Below the pieces are notes generated by a model. That model worked only from the letters and a program-made list of their open reading frames with translations. It had not been told where the DNA came from and ran no database searches. 64,000 nucleotides of DNA from Harmothoe impar. Taxonomy: Eukaryota > Annelida > Polychaeta > Phyllodocida > Polynoidae. Positions 54,432 through 63,492 of this stretch are shown here, piece after piece (position 1 is the first letter of the stretch; each line of letters opens with the position of its first letter). The translations under genes were made by a program, and so were the position numbers. The stretch lies in contig OX381716.1 in the NCBI GenBank assembly GCA_947462335.1, positions 4,274,438 to 4,338,437 of the forward strand. The letters run 5' to 3'.

Positions 54432-54620
54432 CTGCATTTAAAAATAAATACAGGATCAGTTTAAGTTCTGTATTTCCCCTCCAGATTGAAATCTCAAGGC
54501 CCCGCATTTCGTTTCAACCCTTATGAAGGGTTTCAACGAAATACGGGGCCTTTCGATTTCAATCTGTCGGGGAAATACAGAACTTAAACAAATCCTGTAT
54601 ACATATTTTTAAATGCCCTG
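54432..54620. repeat. ~190-bp near-perfect palindrome
   Basis: TGCATTTAAAAAT..TACAGGAT at the left and ATCCTGTAT..TTTAAATGCC at the right bound long arms. These meet at AACCCTTATGAAGGGTT in the centre, with AAGGCCCCGCATTTCG and CGAAATACGGGGCCTT just outside. Confidence 0.9.
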
Positions 54621-54658
54621 CAATACAGACAGTCTATCAGGTTTTAGGTTAATCTGCT

Positions 54659-54909
54659 TTAGCCCTTTAAGGACAGATGTTGCTAAACAATGACATTTGT
54701 CATCATGATGCACCAATAAAGCCCCGGTGAGTAACTTGCAGGGGCTGCATTGGTGCCTCATGCTGACCCTTCAGGAGTGTCTCAACCCTGCAGGGTCGGC
54801 ATGAAGTATGAATACAGCATTGGTGAGTTATTCACCATAGCTGCATTCATTCATCATGATGGCTAAGTGTATGATGCATTAAGGTACCATGCCGTCCTTA
54901 AAGGGTTAG
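54659..54909. mobile_element. piggyBac-type hairpin MITE with TTAG flanks
   Basis: Termini CCCTTTAAGGACAG and GTCCTTAAAGGG are intact and both hairpins are present. It is flanked by TTAG on both sides (54659-54662, 54906-54909) instead of TTAA. Confidence 0.87.
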
Positions 54910-55045
54910 TTATCTGGCCAGTAACAGCCGCTGGCTGAATAAATGAGGTATCTAACAGTAATGTAGTGAGTCGCCGACTGCAGCGATTCTAGCAGCTTTA
55001 AACAGCCCCCTAGCGGACACAGTGTGTACCACTGCAACATTCCCT

Positions 55046-55349
55046 CACAGAGAGAAGAAACAGTATCAAAAGGGAGTCCTCCAGAATGACTCCAGTTAAC
55101 CTAAGGCCTAGGTGACTCTCTGGCTGACCTTACAGAGTCACGCAGGAGAGTCACATAACTATCTGCCTGACCTAAGGGTGTCACCCGGGGGATTCATATG
55201 ACCCAGAGAGCTATATGACTCCCACGGGTGACTCCCTTAAGTCAGCCAGAGAGTCACCTAAGCTCTCTTAGGTTACATGGACTCCCCAAGAACGGGGAGT
55301 CATTCTGGAGGCAGCCTGGACTCTTCTGACACTGTTTCTTCTCTCTGTG
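55046..55349. mobile_element. MITE with CACAGAGA termini, copy 2
   Basis: Perfect 19-bp terminal inverted repeats CACAGAGAGAAGAAACAGT / ACTGTTTCTTCTCTCTGTG. The inner region 'cctccagaatgactcc' pairs with 'ggggagtcattctggagg'. Same family as 49.64 kb. Confidence 0.9.
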
Positions 55350-55974
55350 TAACTTTACCCCATAACCCTGTACCTCACCTCATGCCACCCTCATATAATT
55401 CTCAGATATCATTTAATTATAAATGATGCCTGCCATCTAGTGTATTGTGTGCACACTACCTCTTTGTTGAGTCTATCTGGAGGTGCAGAGATGTCCGTGG
55501 ACTTTTGGTTGCATACCTTCCCATGGTATCCTATACCCAGGGTTAGTAGGGGCACAATTGCTTGATCTTGTAACTGGCGAGATAAGGACTGATACAACAA
55601 TCACAATGGGTACAAGCTCTTACATAATGCCCTCTAAGAATTCTGCAGTGAATGTCAGGTGTTATCTGATTGGTTGATAATGCAACCAGCTACACGCCTA
55701 TAGCCTACTCACTCACCAAGCAGAGGTCTCGTTAAAACCTGTGCCACCAGGGGTCAGTCCCGTATCAGCAGCAGACGCTGCATTGTTCAACTTCCATTGA
55801 TTGACGCCATGATTGCCATCTCCCTGATTTCCTGTGACAGGGCATTGTGGGAGCAGAGGTGCCCTATCAGGAGTGCTTCTAATGGCTGAGGTGTCAGTCA
55901 GGGAAGAGGCACAACTAGGTGAGGGTTCCAGTACATGTACCTTAAAGCTGCCAGTCGCACTAATCTAAATGCCC
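55350..55974. other. Non-coding interval
   Basis: No gene recognised. 55909-55930 'gcacaactaggtgagggt' resembles one unit of minisatellite A. Confidence 0.4.
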
Positions 55975-56255
55975 TGGCCTTTAGTCTGTATTGGCTATCA
56001 AAAGTTAATCATAGGGACATTGGTCAGTCATGACCAAGTGCTATTCAAAGATAGCAGAGGCAGAAAACATCTTATGACTGATTCTTTACTCAAAAGGACT
56101 TAGCCTATTACTCATTGAAAGGAAAAAGACTAGGTGAGTTGGTCAGTACCAACCATCCTGACAGTATTGACTACCTTACATCGGTCATATAGGGAACTAG
56201 AAATTAAAATGACCAACCAAGTTAGGCACTATTGACTGATTTGTTGTGACCACGT
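55975..56255 (+). mobile_element. Dispersed repeat family 'AGTCAT', copy 3
   Basis: Direct match to 38.27-38.54 kb and inverted match to 8.09-8.34 kb. Confidence 0.78.
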
Positions 56256-56389
56256 CCTTATTGTCCTTGGTGGTAAGTAATTACATTAGCTTGATTAGCT
56301 CTATCCTGATAAGGGATAACCTAGAATGCTAGATAGATGTCGAGGGTATTGCGCTCAATAATATAATATAAATAGTCGTTGGGACAGAC

Positions 56390-56598
56390 TCCTGGGAACG
56401 TGGACAAGAAAATCTTTCTAATCTTAAAAGCGATAATCTTAGAGTCAATTATCTTAAAAACATTGTGTGCCAGGTATACTACAGTGGTGCCATCTGGTGC
56501 TTAGCATATTCAATTTAAGATTGTCATGCTAGGACAATCTGAAATAAATGTTATCATCTTAAAATTATCTTAAAATGTTCTTGTCTACATTCCCAGGA
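56390..56598. mobile_element. 209-bp MITE with TCCTGGGAACG termini
   Basis: Ends TCCTGGGAACGTGGACAAGAA and TTCTTGTCTACATTCCCAGGA are inverted with few mismatches. The interior is rich in AATCTTAAAA and its complement. Related to the LTR-split element at 23.2 kb. Confidence 0.87.
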
Positions 56599-58150
56599 GA
56601 GTAGTGCCTACATATACTAGCAGTAGAGCCTAGTGGATAGATAGTGAGTGTTTGGTCTATAACAGAGATAGGACCGCTTCCATCGCAGCGCGGCTATTTC
56701 TAGCTGCACCTTTAGACATGCAGGCTGTGACCTATAGCTGTGTATGTCTCTGTGATAGCTGCAAGGTGGCTAGAGATCTGTCACCATCCTGGCCTTTCAT
56801 TCACTACCTGCAGGCACTACTCACATCTCTGCCAAAGGTGACTGATCACCCTCAAAACTACCGACGCCATGCTTTAAAGGCGCACTGAGTTGAGGACCTA
56901 GCCCTGCCGAGTTTTGTAAGCAAATGATGTTGTGGGTTCAGTGCGCCTTTAAAATAACCACGTATAGAGTGATTTAACATTTTTTGATATTTAGAGGAAT
57001 ACCAGAAATTGGCGTATAGGCCTATAAGCCTAACTCACGTATAGGCCTGAGTTTGGGTCGGGTGGTGAGTAGGTAGTAGTTATAGGACGAGTACCAAGCT
57101 GTACGCCAAATACAGTGAAGGGAGCCTTATAGGCCTTGTACCCCTACAGCTTGGTACAAGGCCTATAACCTATTCATACCACTAGCTGTATACAGTATAC
57201 AAGAGGTGTGAAATGTTTTGTTCACCTTGCCCGCTGTGGTATACTGTGGCAGCAGCTGACCAGTGTACAGACCTATGGGTCTAAGTGTCCAGGTGCCTCT
57301 TGTTTTAGTGGTTTAATAAGGTTTTATTTGGACAAGTTGTACATCGTTACAGCGCCGACTCGCCGAAAAACAGCGTCGACACACAGACTATCAAATCGAC
57401 TCTGAAATAGCCCAAAGGTTGCTTTAATTATTTTTTTAAAGTGAGGCTAGGCAAAGCCTAGCCTGAAGTCACGAAGCGGCCCCCCATAGCCTAATGCCTT
57501 TTGGGCAGAGTATTAGACTGTGCTAGGTGAGTGCAGGTCTGTGCTAGGTGAGTGCAGGTCTGTGAGACTGTGCTAGGAGAGTGTAGGTCTAGGTAGGTTT
57601 ACAGTTGGCTGTGACTGAGTGGCTGACACAAACACAGGTGATAACGCAGCTGCTGCCCTCTCTGTACATCCAGCACGCCCGGGATAGCCTTCCTAGGTGC
57701 CTGGACAAACGTTAACAGCGCAATCTTAACACAGAATTAAGATTGTCTTATTTATCTTAAAATTAGTACTGTAATTCCTCAAATGTCTGAGCGTAATCTC
57801 AATCTTATCTTAACCTATCAGTAGTATATAGGAGCATATTCAGCGCGTAAGAAACGGTAGCAAGTAGGTCAGTTGACACTTGCAGAACGGAAGTGACCTT
57901 TAAGAGCCAATCAGTCACTGACCTAGATTAGAGGTCATGACATACTTTACAAGCTTCTGATTGGCTAATATATGTCAATATGACCTACTAACTTTGTAAA
58001 TACAAGGTACACGTGCTATACACCACGTGGCTTTCAAATGTCAAAAATGACATTTCAGTAATACCGTCACATGCAGATGGAATACTAACTTTAGTATTCA
58101 ATAAATACCGTTGGTATATACACAGATACACGACACAATTTGTTTTTTTC
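56599..58150. other. Non-coding interval, including the flank of the Polinton
   Basis: 56998-57060 and 57090-57175 carry decayed ATAAGCC-type phrases, with an inverted pair around 'agcttggtacaaggcctata' / 'tataggac..gtaccaagct'. The Polinton's terminal inverted repeat should lie near here or beyond, but I could not place it without the other end. Confidence 0.4.
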
Positions 58151-58157
58151 ATTCTTT

Positions 58158-58163
58158 TTTATT
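58158..58163 (-). terminator. Poly(A) signal for the Polinton transcripts
   Basis: AATAAA on the minus strand, 26 bp past the stop of the last ORF (58189), preceding an A/T-rich stretch. Suitable as a shared 3' end for the leftward gene cluster. Confidence 0.55.
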
Positions 58164-58188
58164 TCACACAAAGCAAAAAGCAAAGCAG

Positions 58189-58572
58189 TTACAAAGTGAA
58201 TGAGTTATTGGCACAGTTCAACCCACACCCTCCTCCAGTTTTAGTTTTCTCCACTTCTGCCTTGTCTTGAACTTCTTCTAGTTGCCTCACTCTGTACATG
58301 AGCTGACTGATCATATCAATTATTTTATCCATGACATCAGCGTTACTCTTCAACCCGTCGATCACGTCTAATTCTCTCTGAGTGCTGTCTGCAAGTAAGT
58401 TGTGTTTAGTACTTGCAGCTTCTTGCTCTAGAGACTTTAGTATAGACTCATGTATGGCTCTACCAGGCGATCGGTCAGGTTGGTTGGCAGTTGGAGAAGG
58501 TTGTGTAGAGTGTGTTGAGGGTCTTGGGTTCGACATGTTTCTATCAAGAAGTTGATGCAATGAGCTCCACAA
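58189..58572 (-). CDS. Small coiled-coil protein, last gene of the Polinton
   Basis: 127 codons from the upstream ATG, or about 115 if translation starts at MSNPRPSTHS (58536). The N-terminal third is Ser/Pro/Thr/Gln-rich. The rest is helical, with a likely coiled coil in IIDMISQLMYRVRQLEEV (about residues 82-100). It overlaps the 3' end of the protease gene by about 100 bp. No family recognised. Its place after the protease and its form would suit a small virion or assembly protein, which is inference only. Confidence 0.6.
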   Translation of the reverse strand: MWSSLHQLLDRNMSNPRPSTHSTQPSPTANQPDRSPGRAIHESILKSLEQEAASTKHNLLADSTQRELDVIDGLKSNADVMDKIIDMISQLMYRVRQLEEVQDKAEVEKTKTGGGCGLNCANNSFTL

Positions 58573-58886
58573 GTCTTAGTGTATAAACTTTGTAGTTGTT
58601 GCTTGTTGAACGTCCCACGCTTGTCTGACGATTTCTTCAAGAACGCTCTGTGATATACACTCATAGGGGGTAAACCATAAGGATCGAAATAGTACACTAC
58701 TCCATCACTCTGAACATAGAAAGCTATCCAATGTTGTCCAGGTTGTGTGTGGGGGTGTGTGTTACTGACAAAGCAAGTCAGAGGTGTTGCTTCAGCAGGG
58801 CACTCATCACTAGGGAAAGTACCTAGGAAGTATCGTCGAGTGTGAGGGTGTTGGCTAAGAACAGTGTTCAGTTGTGAAGTCTTCAT
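58437..58886 (-). CDS. Adenain-type cysteine protease (PRO)
   Basis: 149 codons from MKTSQLNTVLSQ, which starts just after the stop of the preceding gene. The frame is open further upstream to 58961, but that stretch overlaps the upstream gene and looks non-conserved. In adenoviruses and Polintons this enzyme cuts virion precursor proteins during maturation. Visible catalytic features in family order are H52 in GQHWIAFYV, D68 in YYFDPYG, Q97 or Q99 before the cysteine motif and the CGAHC motif (106-110) in a hydrophobic setting. The length is at the short end for the family. No break seen. Confidence 0.9.
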   Translation of the reverse strand: MKTSQLNTVLSQHPHTRRYFLGTFPSDECPAEATPLTCFVSNTHPHTQPGQHWIAFYVQSDGVVYYFDPYGLPPMSVYHRAFLKKSSDKRGTFNKQQLQSLYTKTCGAHCINFLIETCRTQDPQHTLHNLLQLPTNLTDRLVEPYMSLY

Positions 58887-58890
58887 CTTC

Positions 58891-60060
58891 TCAGGCCATG
58901 TGGTAGTCTGTGACTGGTAGTCTGTCAGCTGTGAGTTGGATGTTGTTGTCGTAGAAAGCACAGATGACAGCTGAGATGGTGTGATTTGTAGGGGCGTTGA
59001 ACCTCAGAGACACAGTCAACTTCCCTTGCTTCACTAAGTTGATGCGTGGGCATTCAGGAGTCCTGTCTGGAGTCAGGTCGAAAGCGAAGACTGTGTACCC
59101 TGATTGGAACTGTTCTAAAGTGAGACCACAATCTTGACCTACAGCTAGTAGACCTGTCTCTCTGAACAAGTTCCTGTAAGCTTTCACACAGTTCCCTGCA
59201 GCAAAGTCAGTCTTCACTTCATATTTATGGTCATCATACTTCAGACCTACTTCTCTCACTGAGTAGTTCTGGAAGTTGAACGGGTTCTCGCTCTTAGTGC
59301 CTGACGCTGCAGTCTCTTTGACTAAAGCTAGTAGGACACGGGTCGGGATCTGGCTTGTGTCGGGTTGAGTCCAACTGTACTCTTGTGACCCTCCGTCTAG
59401 AGTGTGTTTAGTGACTCGACACCTCGTCAGAGTGTAGTTAAATGGCCCGAACTGAGGGTTCATCACTGTTTTATTGTGGACTTCAGCTACTTCGTCTCTC
59501 ACAGTCACTTGGCGCACGCTCATCTCAGCTTTAGTGATCTTCACTTTGAAGTCTAAGTCTGCAGCTTGCATCATGTAGAAAGCTGGAGAGCTAGCACGAC
59601 TCTGCTTCTTCTTCTTGCGCCCTTTGCCTGTCTGCTGCTTAGTACGTCCTGCACGTCGGACTGTCGCACGGCGTTTGGCTGGAGTTGGTTGAGACACTCT
59701 GTTTATGTAGTTCTGAGCTGAAGAATGAGCTCTCTTCAATAGAGCTTGGCTTTGACCTCTGACATGTTTGTTTACACTCTTCTTGAGTGGTTTTCCAGCC
59801 ATGACATCTGAAAGTACTCCTGCACCTGTAGAGAGTAGTGCTGTGCCAGCTGTCTTAGCAACTTTAAGACCAATAGTGCTCAAAAGGGGGACAGCTCCTC
59901 GCAGTAATCCTGATATGATAGATCCAATACCATGACCACGTTGCCTAGCTACTCCACCGAAAGCTGGTAGAACACCGTGACCAAACTGAGATTTAGCATA
60001 GTAAGCACCATACTCCCCTCTAGGGGCTAAGTATGGAGGAGGGCCAAAGCGCTGAAGCAT
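58891..60060 (-). CDS. Fusion of a pX-like basic protein with the C-terminal half of the F54H12.2-type major capsid family
   Basis: 389 codons. Residues 1-160 resemble the small membrane-active, DNA-binding virion protein of these elements: a Gly-rich start, RGHGIGSIISGLLRGAVPLL, a hydrophobic helix and a highly basic end with KGRKKKKQ. Residues 161-389 match the second half of the capsid family annotated as 'F54H12.2-like', with DLDFKVKITKAEMSVRQV, NPFNFQNY, YRNLFRETG, SGYTVFAFDLTPD and INLVKQGKL. The first half of that capsid protein (about 250 residues in full-length relatives) is absent, and no separate ORF for it exists between neighbours. Either an in-frame deletion joined two genes or this lineage uses a shortened capsid protein. 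Confidence 0.75.
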   Translation of the reverse strand: MLQRFGPPPYLAPRGEYGAYYAKSQFGHGVLPAFGGVARQRGHGIGSIISGLLRGAVPLLSTIGLKVAKTAGTALLSTGAGVLSDVMAGKPLKKSVNKHVRGQSQALLKRAHSSAQNYINRVSQPTPAKRRATVRRAGRTKQQTGKGRKKKKQSRASSPAFYMMQAADLDFKVKITKAEMSVRQVTVRDEVAEVHNKTVMNPQFGPFNYTLTRCRVTKHTLDGGSQEYSWTQPDTSQIPTRVLLALVKETAASGTKSENPFNFQNYSVREVGLKYDDHKYEVKTDFAAGNCVKAYRNLFRETGLLAVGQDCGLTLEQFQSGYTVFAFDLTPDRTPECPRINLVKQGKLTVSLRFNAPTNHTISAVICAFYDNNIQLTADRLPVTDYHMA

Positions 60061-60067
60061 ACTGTTA

Positions 60068-61417
60068 CTATATGTGGTTGCTTATAGGCTTAAAAGCTAG
60101 TACTACAGTCACTGCTCCACGTTCAAATGGTATAGGACGACCTGTGCTGTGTCTTAAGTAGATCGCGATCTGTCTGAAGCTGCTCTTACTCACAGGTTGG
60201 TACATCAAAGGTTGGAAAGTGACAGTCTGTGTGTCACCTAGCAGTGGATTAATGTTTACAACTCTCAACAGAGGTGCTCTCTTGTCTCCAACGATGTTAT
60301 GTTTCACTATATCAGAGTATACATAGACAGTGTGAGCTCTGAACTTCAAGTCTACTACAGCTTGACCTTCAGTCTTATTCATCAAGAAGACACCACCTCC
60401 GAACCCTAACTGCACACCCAAGTTTACTGGTAGTTGTATCACAACATCAGGAGGTAGAGCTACAATACACTTCATTGTATACCTGTTGTATGTGAACACG
60501 TTAGATTTATTGTTCTTGTGGTGTGTCCTCAGTTTCTTGATTATACTAGGGTGTTTCCTGTTTATACACTTGTTCAGATAATTTATGAAGTCAGAGTTGT
60601 CTTGTAGATATACACCTTGCAGAGAGAAAGCTGTATACGTCCGGACTGCTGGGAATTGAAAAGTGTTGACTAGTTTATCTAAATACTTCAACTTTAATTC
60701 TATTTTCACTACTCTGAGTTCTTCCTCAGTCAAAACTTCTGACTCTCTAGTAGTAAGCCCGTTTATGAATGCTGCTTTTTCTGTGTAATTTAAGTTGAGT
60801 GAATCTCTCACAGCTGAGACTGCTGCACTCGCACGGTTCTCGGGGTTCAAACCGCGTACTATTCTGTAAGTGATACTGTCTGCACCAGATGGCGGCACTT
60901 CTGCTAAAGGGTCTGGTTCAGTTTCGGTTTCGCTGTCCGATTCGACACTAGGTGGCGGCGCAGGTCGCACTACTTCTCCAGAGCTTGGGTCTGATTCTAC
61001 ACTAAGTCTCGCTGTAGGTTGTCGTACTGGTACTTGTTTAGAGCATTTGATCTCTACACCTCGCTGTAGACACTTCTTAGCTACGCTGTCATGTATACTT
61101 GAACTTTTCCTATTCAACACAGGATCGTTCGCTGTGTAAGGAAAAAAGTCTGAGCTTCGCTTATGTAGTGCTTCTTGTAGTCTTTTAGCACTCATGACGC
61201 TCTTGGGTATAGTTGAGTCTGTTTCACCTTCTATGAACAACAATGTCTCACATTCTACGTTGTACCAACTAGTAAGACACGTTATTTCTTGCAGAGCACA
61301 CTCCATTGGAGTACTAGAAGATACATACTCGGGTAACAATGTGTTGTAAGTTGTCAGAGTGTTGTCTGGGAAAACTTTCATAGACCAGTTGCTAGGTAGT
61401 GTCATTGTGAACGCCAT
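60068..61417 (-). CDS. Penton-like minor capsid protein of the Polinton
   Basis: 449 codons. The N-terminus TLPSNWSMKVFPDNTLTTYN is the typical opening of a conserved Polinton/adintovirus protein thought to be the single-jelly-roll vertex (penton) protein. The C-terminal ~95 residues (355-449) carry its other hallmark, YVYSDIVKHNIVGD...APLLRVV and a PIPFERGAVTVVLAF ending. Between them, about residues 125-185 form a Ser/Glu/Pro/Asp-rich, probably disordered stretch. The start overlaps the integrase gene by 16 bp and the stop lies 7 bp before the next start. No break seen. Confidence 0.75.
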   Translation of the reverse strand: MAFTMTLPSNWSMKVFPDNTLTTYNTLLPEYVSSSTPMECALQEITCLTSWYNVECETLLFIEGETDSTIPKSVMSAKRLQEALHKRSSDFFPYTANDPVLNRKSSSIHDSVAKKCLQRGVEIKCSKQVPVRQPTARLSVESDPSSGEVVRPAPPPSVESDSETETEPDPLAEVPPSGADSITYRIVRGLNPENRASAAVSAVRDSLNLNYTEKAAFINGLTTRESEVLTEEELRVVKIELKLKYLDKLVNTFQFPAVRTYTAFSLQGVYLQDNSDFINYLNKCINRKHPSIIKKLRTHHKNNKSNVFTYNRYTMKCIVALPPDVVIQLPVNLGVQLGFGGGVFLMNKTEGQAVVDLKFRAHTVYVYSDIVKHNIVGDKRAPLLRVVNINPLLGDTQTVTFQPLMYQPVSKSSFRQIAIYLRHSTGRPIPFERGAVTVVLAFKPISNHI

Positions 61418-62484
61418 TTTTTCACGTTCTTAGCAGGTTCCCACGTGTTGAACTTATCCCCGTAACCTTTCCACTTGACGTATGCTTGACGCTTACGACC
61501 TGAGCCTCTGTACTTCACTACTTCCTCTATGTCGTACCTCTTCCCTTGACGGACATGGACCTTTTGAACTTCAGGCTGGTAGAAAGTTCCTTTTATCTCT
61601 TCTCCTAGTTCATCTTTCAGTTGGTATCCTTTAGGTTTGACAGAATCTATAGTGTATACTTCCTCAGTCCAGTTAGGTTCGTAACCTCTGTTGAAAGCGC
61701 GCTTCTTAGCAAGCATGCGCACTTTAGAACCTTTCTTCAAAAGTAACTTGGGCACAGTCCTCTTGTCTGGTGGTTGTTCATATAGCCTGTAGAACAGAGC
61801 ATCAGAGTTCTTGTCTGTGATGTCGACTGGAGCTGCACCTAGTGTCTTATGCACAGTACTATTGTAAGAGTGGACTAGATCTTGAAGTATGCCTGTCCAC
61901 TTGTAGTTGTTGAAGTAAGCAAAGCAACGCCACAGCTTACCTTGCAGTGTGGCGTTAAATCGTTCAGCTATAGCACATTTCACGTCATCGTTCTCTCCAG
62001 TGAACAATTCCACACCAGTTTCTTCTAGATGACTTCTGAAAGTTTGGTTCAAAAATTCTTTTCCTTTGTCAGTCTGGATTTTAACAGGTTGTCTACTCTC
62101 AGTCATTTTCTTGTAAGCTTCTAATACATCTACAGCTTTCTTACTCTTGACAGGTTGAGCAAAGCCATATCTTGAGAAGACATCTATACCAGCTAAAATA
62201 TACTGGTACCCCTTATTCTCACGTGAAGACTCTCTCATGTCAATAAGATCTAACTGCCATTGTCTATCTATACCCCAAGTCTGAGTCTTGTGTCTTGTGA
62301 ACCGTCTCTTGTAAGGTTTGTGTCTAGTGTAAGCATCCACATCTTCTAAAGCTTCAGCAATGTTTTTTAAGTCAGTCTTCTTAAAGTGATGGTGTCGCAA
62401 TTTACTCACGCTAGTGAAACTTCCAGGTTCTCTGACTGAAGTATAGCGATCTACTACAGCTTTCTTCAAAGCTTTGTCCGCCAT
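61402..62484 (-). CDS. Polinton integrase with chromodomain (F54H12.3-like)
   Basis: 360 codons from MADKALKKAVVDRY, starting 19 bp inside the preceding gene. It inserts the linear DNA into the host genome with the RNase H-fold chemistry of retroviral integrases. Catalytic residues in the rve core are visible: D79 in WQLDL, D139 in QTDKGKEF and E174 in AIAERFNATL. A C-terminal chromodomain at about 317-355 (YDIEEVVKYR, AYVKWKGY, NTWEPAKNV) may steer integration to modified chromatin. Family assignment is firm. No stop or frameshift seen, so this gene looks intact. Confidence 0.95.
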   Translation of the reverse strand: MADKALKKAVVDRYTSVREPGSFTSVSKLRHHHFKKTDLKNIAEALEDVDAYTRHKPYKRRFTRHKTQTWGIDRQWQLDLIDMRESSRENKGYQYILAGIDVFSRYGFAQPVKSKKAVDVLEAYKKMTESRQPVKIQTDKGKEFLNQTFRSHLEETGVELFTGENDDVKCAIAERFNATLQGKLWRCFAYFNNYKWTGILQDLVHSYNSTVHKTLGAAPVDITDKNSDALFYRLYEQPPDKRTVPKLLLKKGSKVRMLAKKRAFNRGYEPNWTEEVYTIDSVKPKGYQLKDELGEEIKGTFYQPEVQKVHVRQGKRYDIEEVVKYRGSGRKRQAYVKWKGYGDKFNTWEPAKNVKKWRSQ

Positions 62485-63290
62485 AACTTTGCTAGTTGAC
62501 GAGATGTTATACCAGTACCACTCTGTGCAGTATTAGCTTTACGTTTACGCTTTGGTGTTACACTATATGAACGTCTTCTGAAGGGAGAGCCAGTCATAGA
62601 ACTAACACTCTTGAAAGATTCTTTGTTTCTGACGAACTTCAAGTCTGGGTTCAGCCTTTTAACAGCTGCGATGAAGGGCTTTTGTCCTATGAGAGGTTGC
62701 TTCTTAGTTAGACTATTTTTCCGAGCTGCATCACCTAGTAGATCAATGATGTTACTCCCTTCTATACGCCGCCCGTGCACTACTAGTTCACCACTAGGAG
62801 TCCAGTTGATAGTACCTCGACCTTTGTCAGAGTCTGCCAAGTGTCTATACAGATTCATAGCAGTCTTCTGATAAGTATTAGGTACACGCCTTTGAATTAA
62901 AGCATCCATCACCATGACACCTTGTCTACCTATAGGTCCTGTGTCTTCTTCTTCTCCTTCTTCTTCTTGAGACTCATATTCATCGTCTCCACTACCACCA
63001 GGTAAACTTGGAGTTGGAGTTTGATGACTAGTAGTAGAAAACATATCGTCATCCTCACCTGAACTAGCTTCATCGTCTGCTTCTTCCCCTCTTCTACCTC
63101 TTTTGTGCCGTTGTCGAGTAATATTTCTAGGGTTCATAGAAGAAGCAGCTCGACTCACAATTTTAGCTTTTTTGTATAGTATAGAAGATTTAGTCATGAG
63201 CTGGTTGTATCTACTGAGTCTCTCACTACTGTTCAACTGAGAGTCATTCAATACTCTAGTTGCTTCTTTTGTAAGTGACTCAATATCTCC
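62466..63290 (-). CDS. Conserved Polinton protein, 3' part of a probably frameshifted gene
   Basis: The annotated frame gives 261 codons only if a TTG at 63251 is used as start. The same frame stays open upstream to about 63290 with residues that continue the domain, so this is probably not an independent gene. The N-terminal part includes SERLSRYNQLMTKSSILYKK, then basic and acidic low-complexity stretches (EEADDEASSGEDDD, ESQEEEGEEED). The C-terminal ~150 residues hold a motif found in related elements, INWTPSGELVVHGRRIEGSN followed by IIDLL, then a basic tail. Function unknown; it always accompanies the integrase in such elements. Confidence 0.65.
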   Translation of the reverse strand, partial: GDIESLTKEATRVLNDSQLNSSERLSRYNQLMTKSSILYKKAKIVSRAASSMNPRNITRQRHKRGRRGEEADDEASSGEDDDMFSTTSHQTPTPSLPGGSGDDEYESQEEEGEEEDTGPIGRQGVMVMDALIQRRVPNTYQKTAMNLYRHLADSDKGRGTINWTPSGELVVHGRRIEGSNIIDLLGDAARKNSLTKKQPLIGQKPFIAAVKRLNPDLKFVRNKESFKSVSSMTGSPFRRRSYSVTPKRKRKANTAQSGTGITSRQLAKLWRTKL

Positions 63291-63490
63291 ACTAGACTAC
63301 TGTGTGGGGACAGTTTTTCTCTGACTAGTTGACTCTCATAAAACTGAGTTTGAGGGTCTGGTAGCACAGCTGGAGCAGAAGACGCGAGTGTTGCAGTAGG
63401 TAGTGGGTCAGTGTTAGTAGTAGAAGAAATGGGGGTGTCGCTTCTACCCACTAAATCAGGTCTCACTAAAGCCATACGTGTGTAAGACAT
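63248..63490 (-). pseudogene. 5' part of the same Polinton gene, in another frame
   Basis: 80 codons from MSYTRMALVRPDLVGR. The start (Met-Ala-Leu-Val then Pro/Ser-rich) and the segment ending near YESQLVREKLSPH suit the beginning of the conserved protein encoded downstream. After about residue 65 the reading frame appears to slip and soon stops. The neighbouring frame continues the domain from about 63290. A single-base indel, an assembly error or a programmed shift could explain it. It follows the 63.9-kb gene by 2 bp. Confidence 0.6.
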
Positions 63491-63492
63491 GA

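Noticed and set aside
60870..61139. 89-codon plus-strand ORF inside the Polinton
   Set aside because: Antisense shadow of the penton-like gene; its Ser/Gly-rich composition mirrors the acidic insertion of the real protein.
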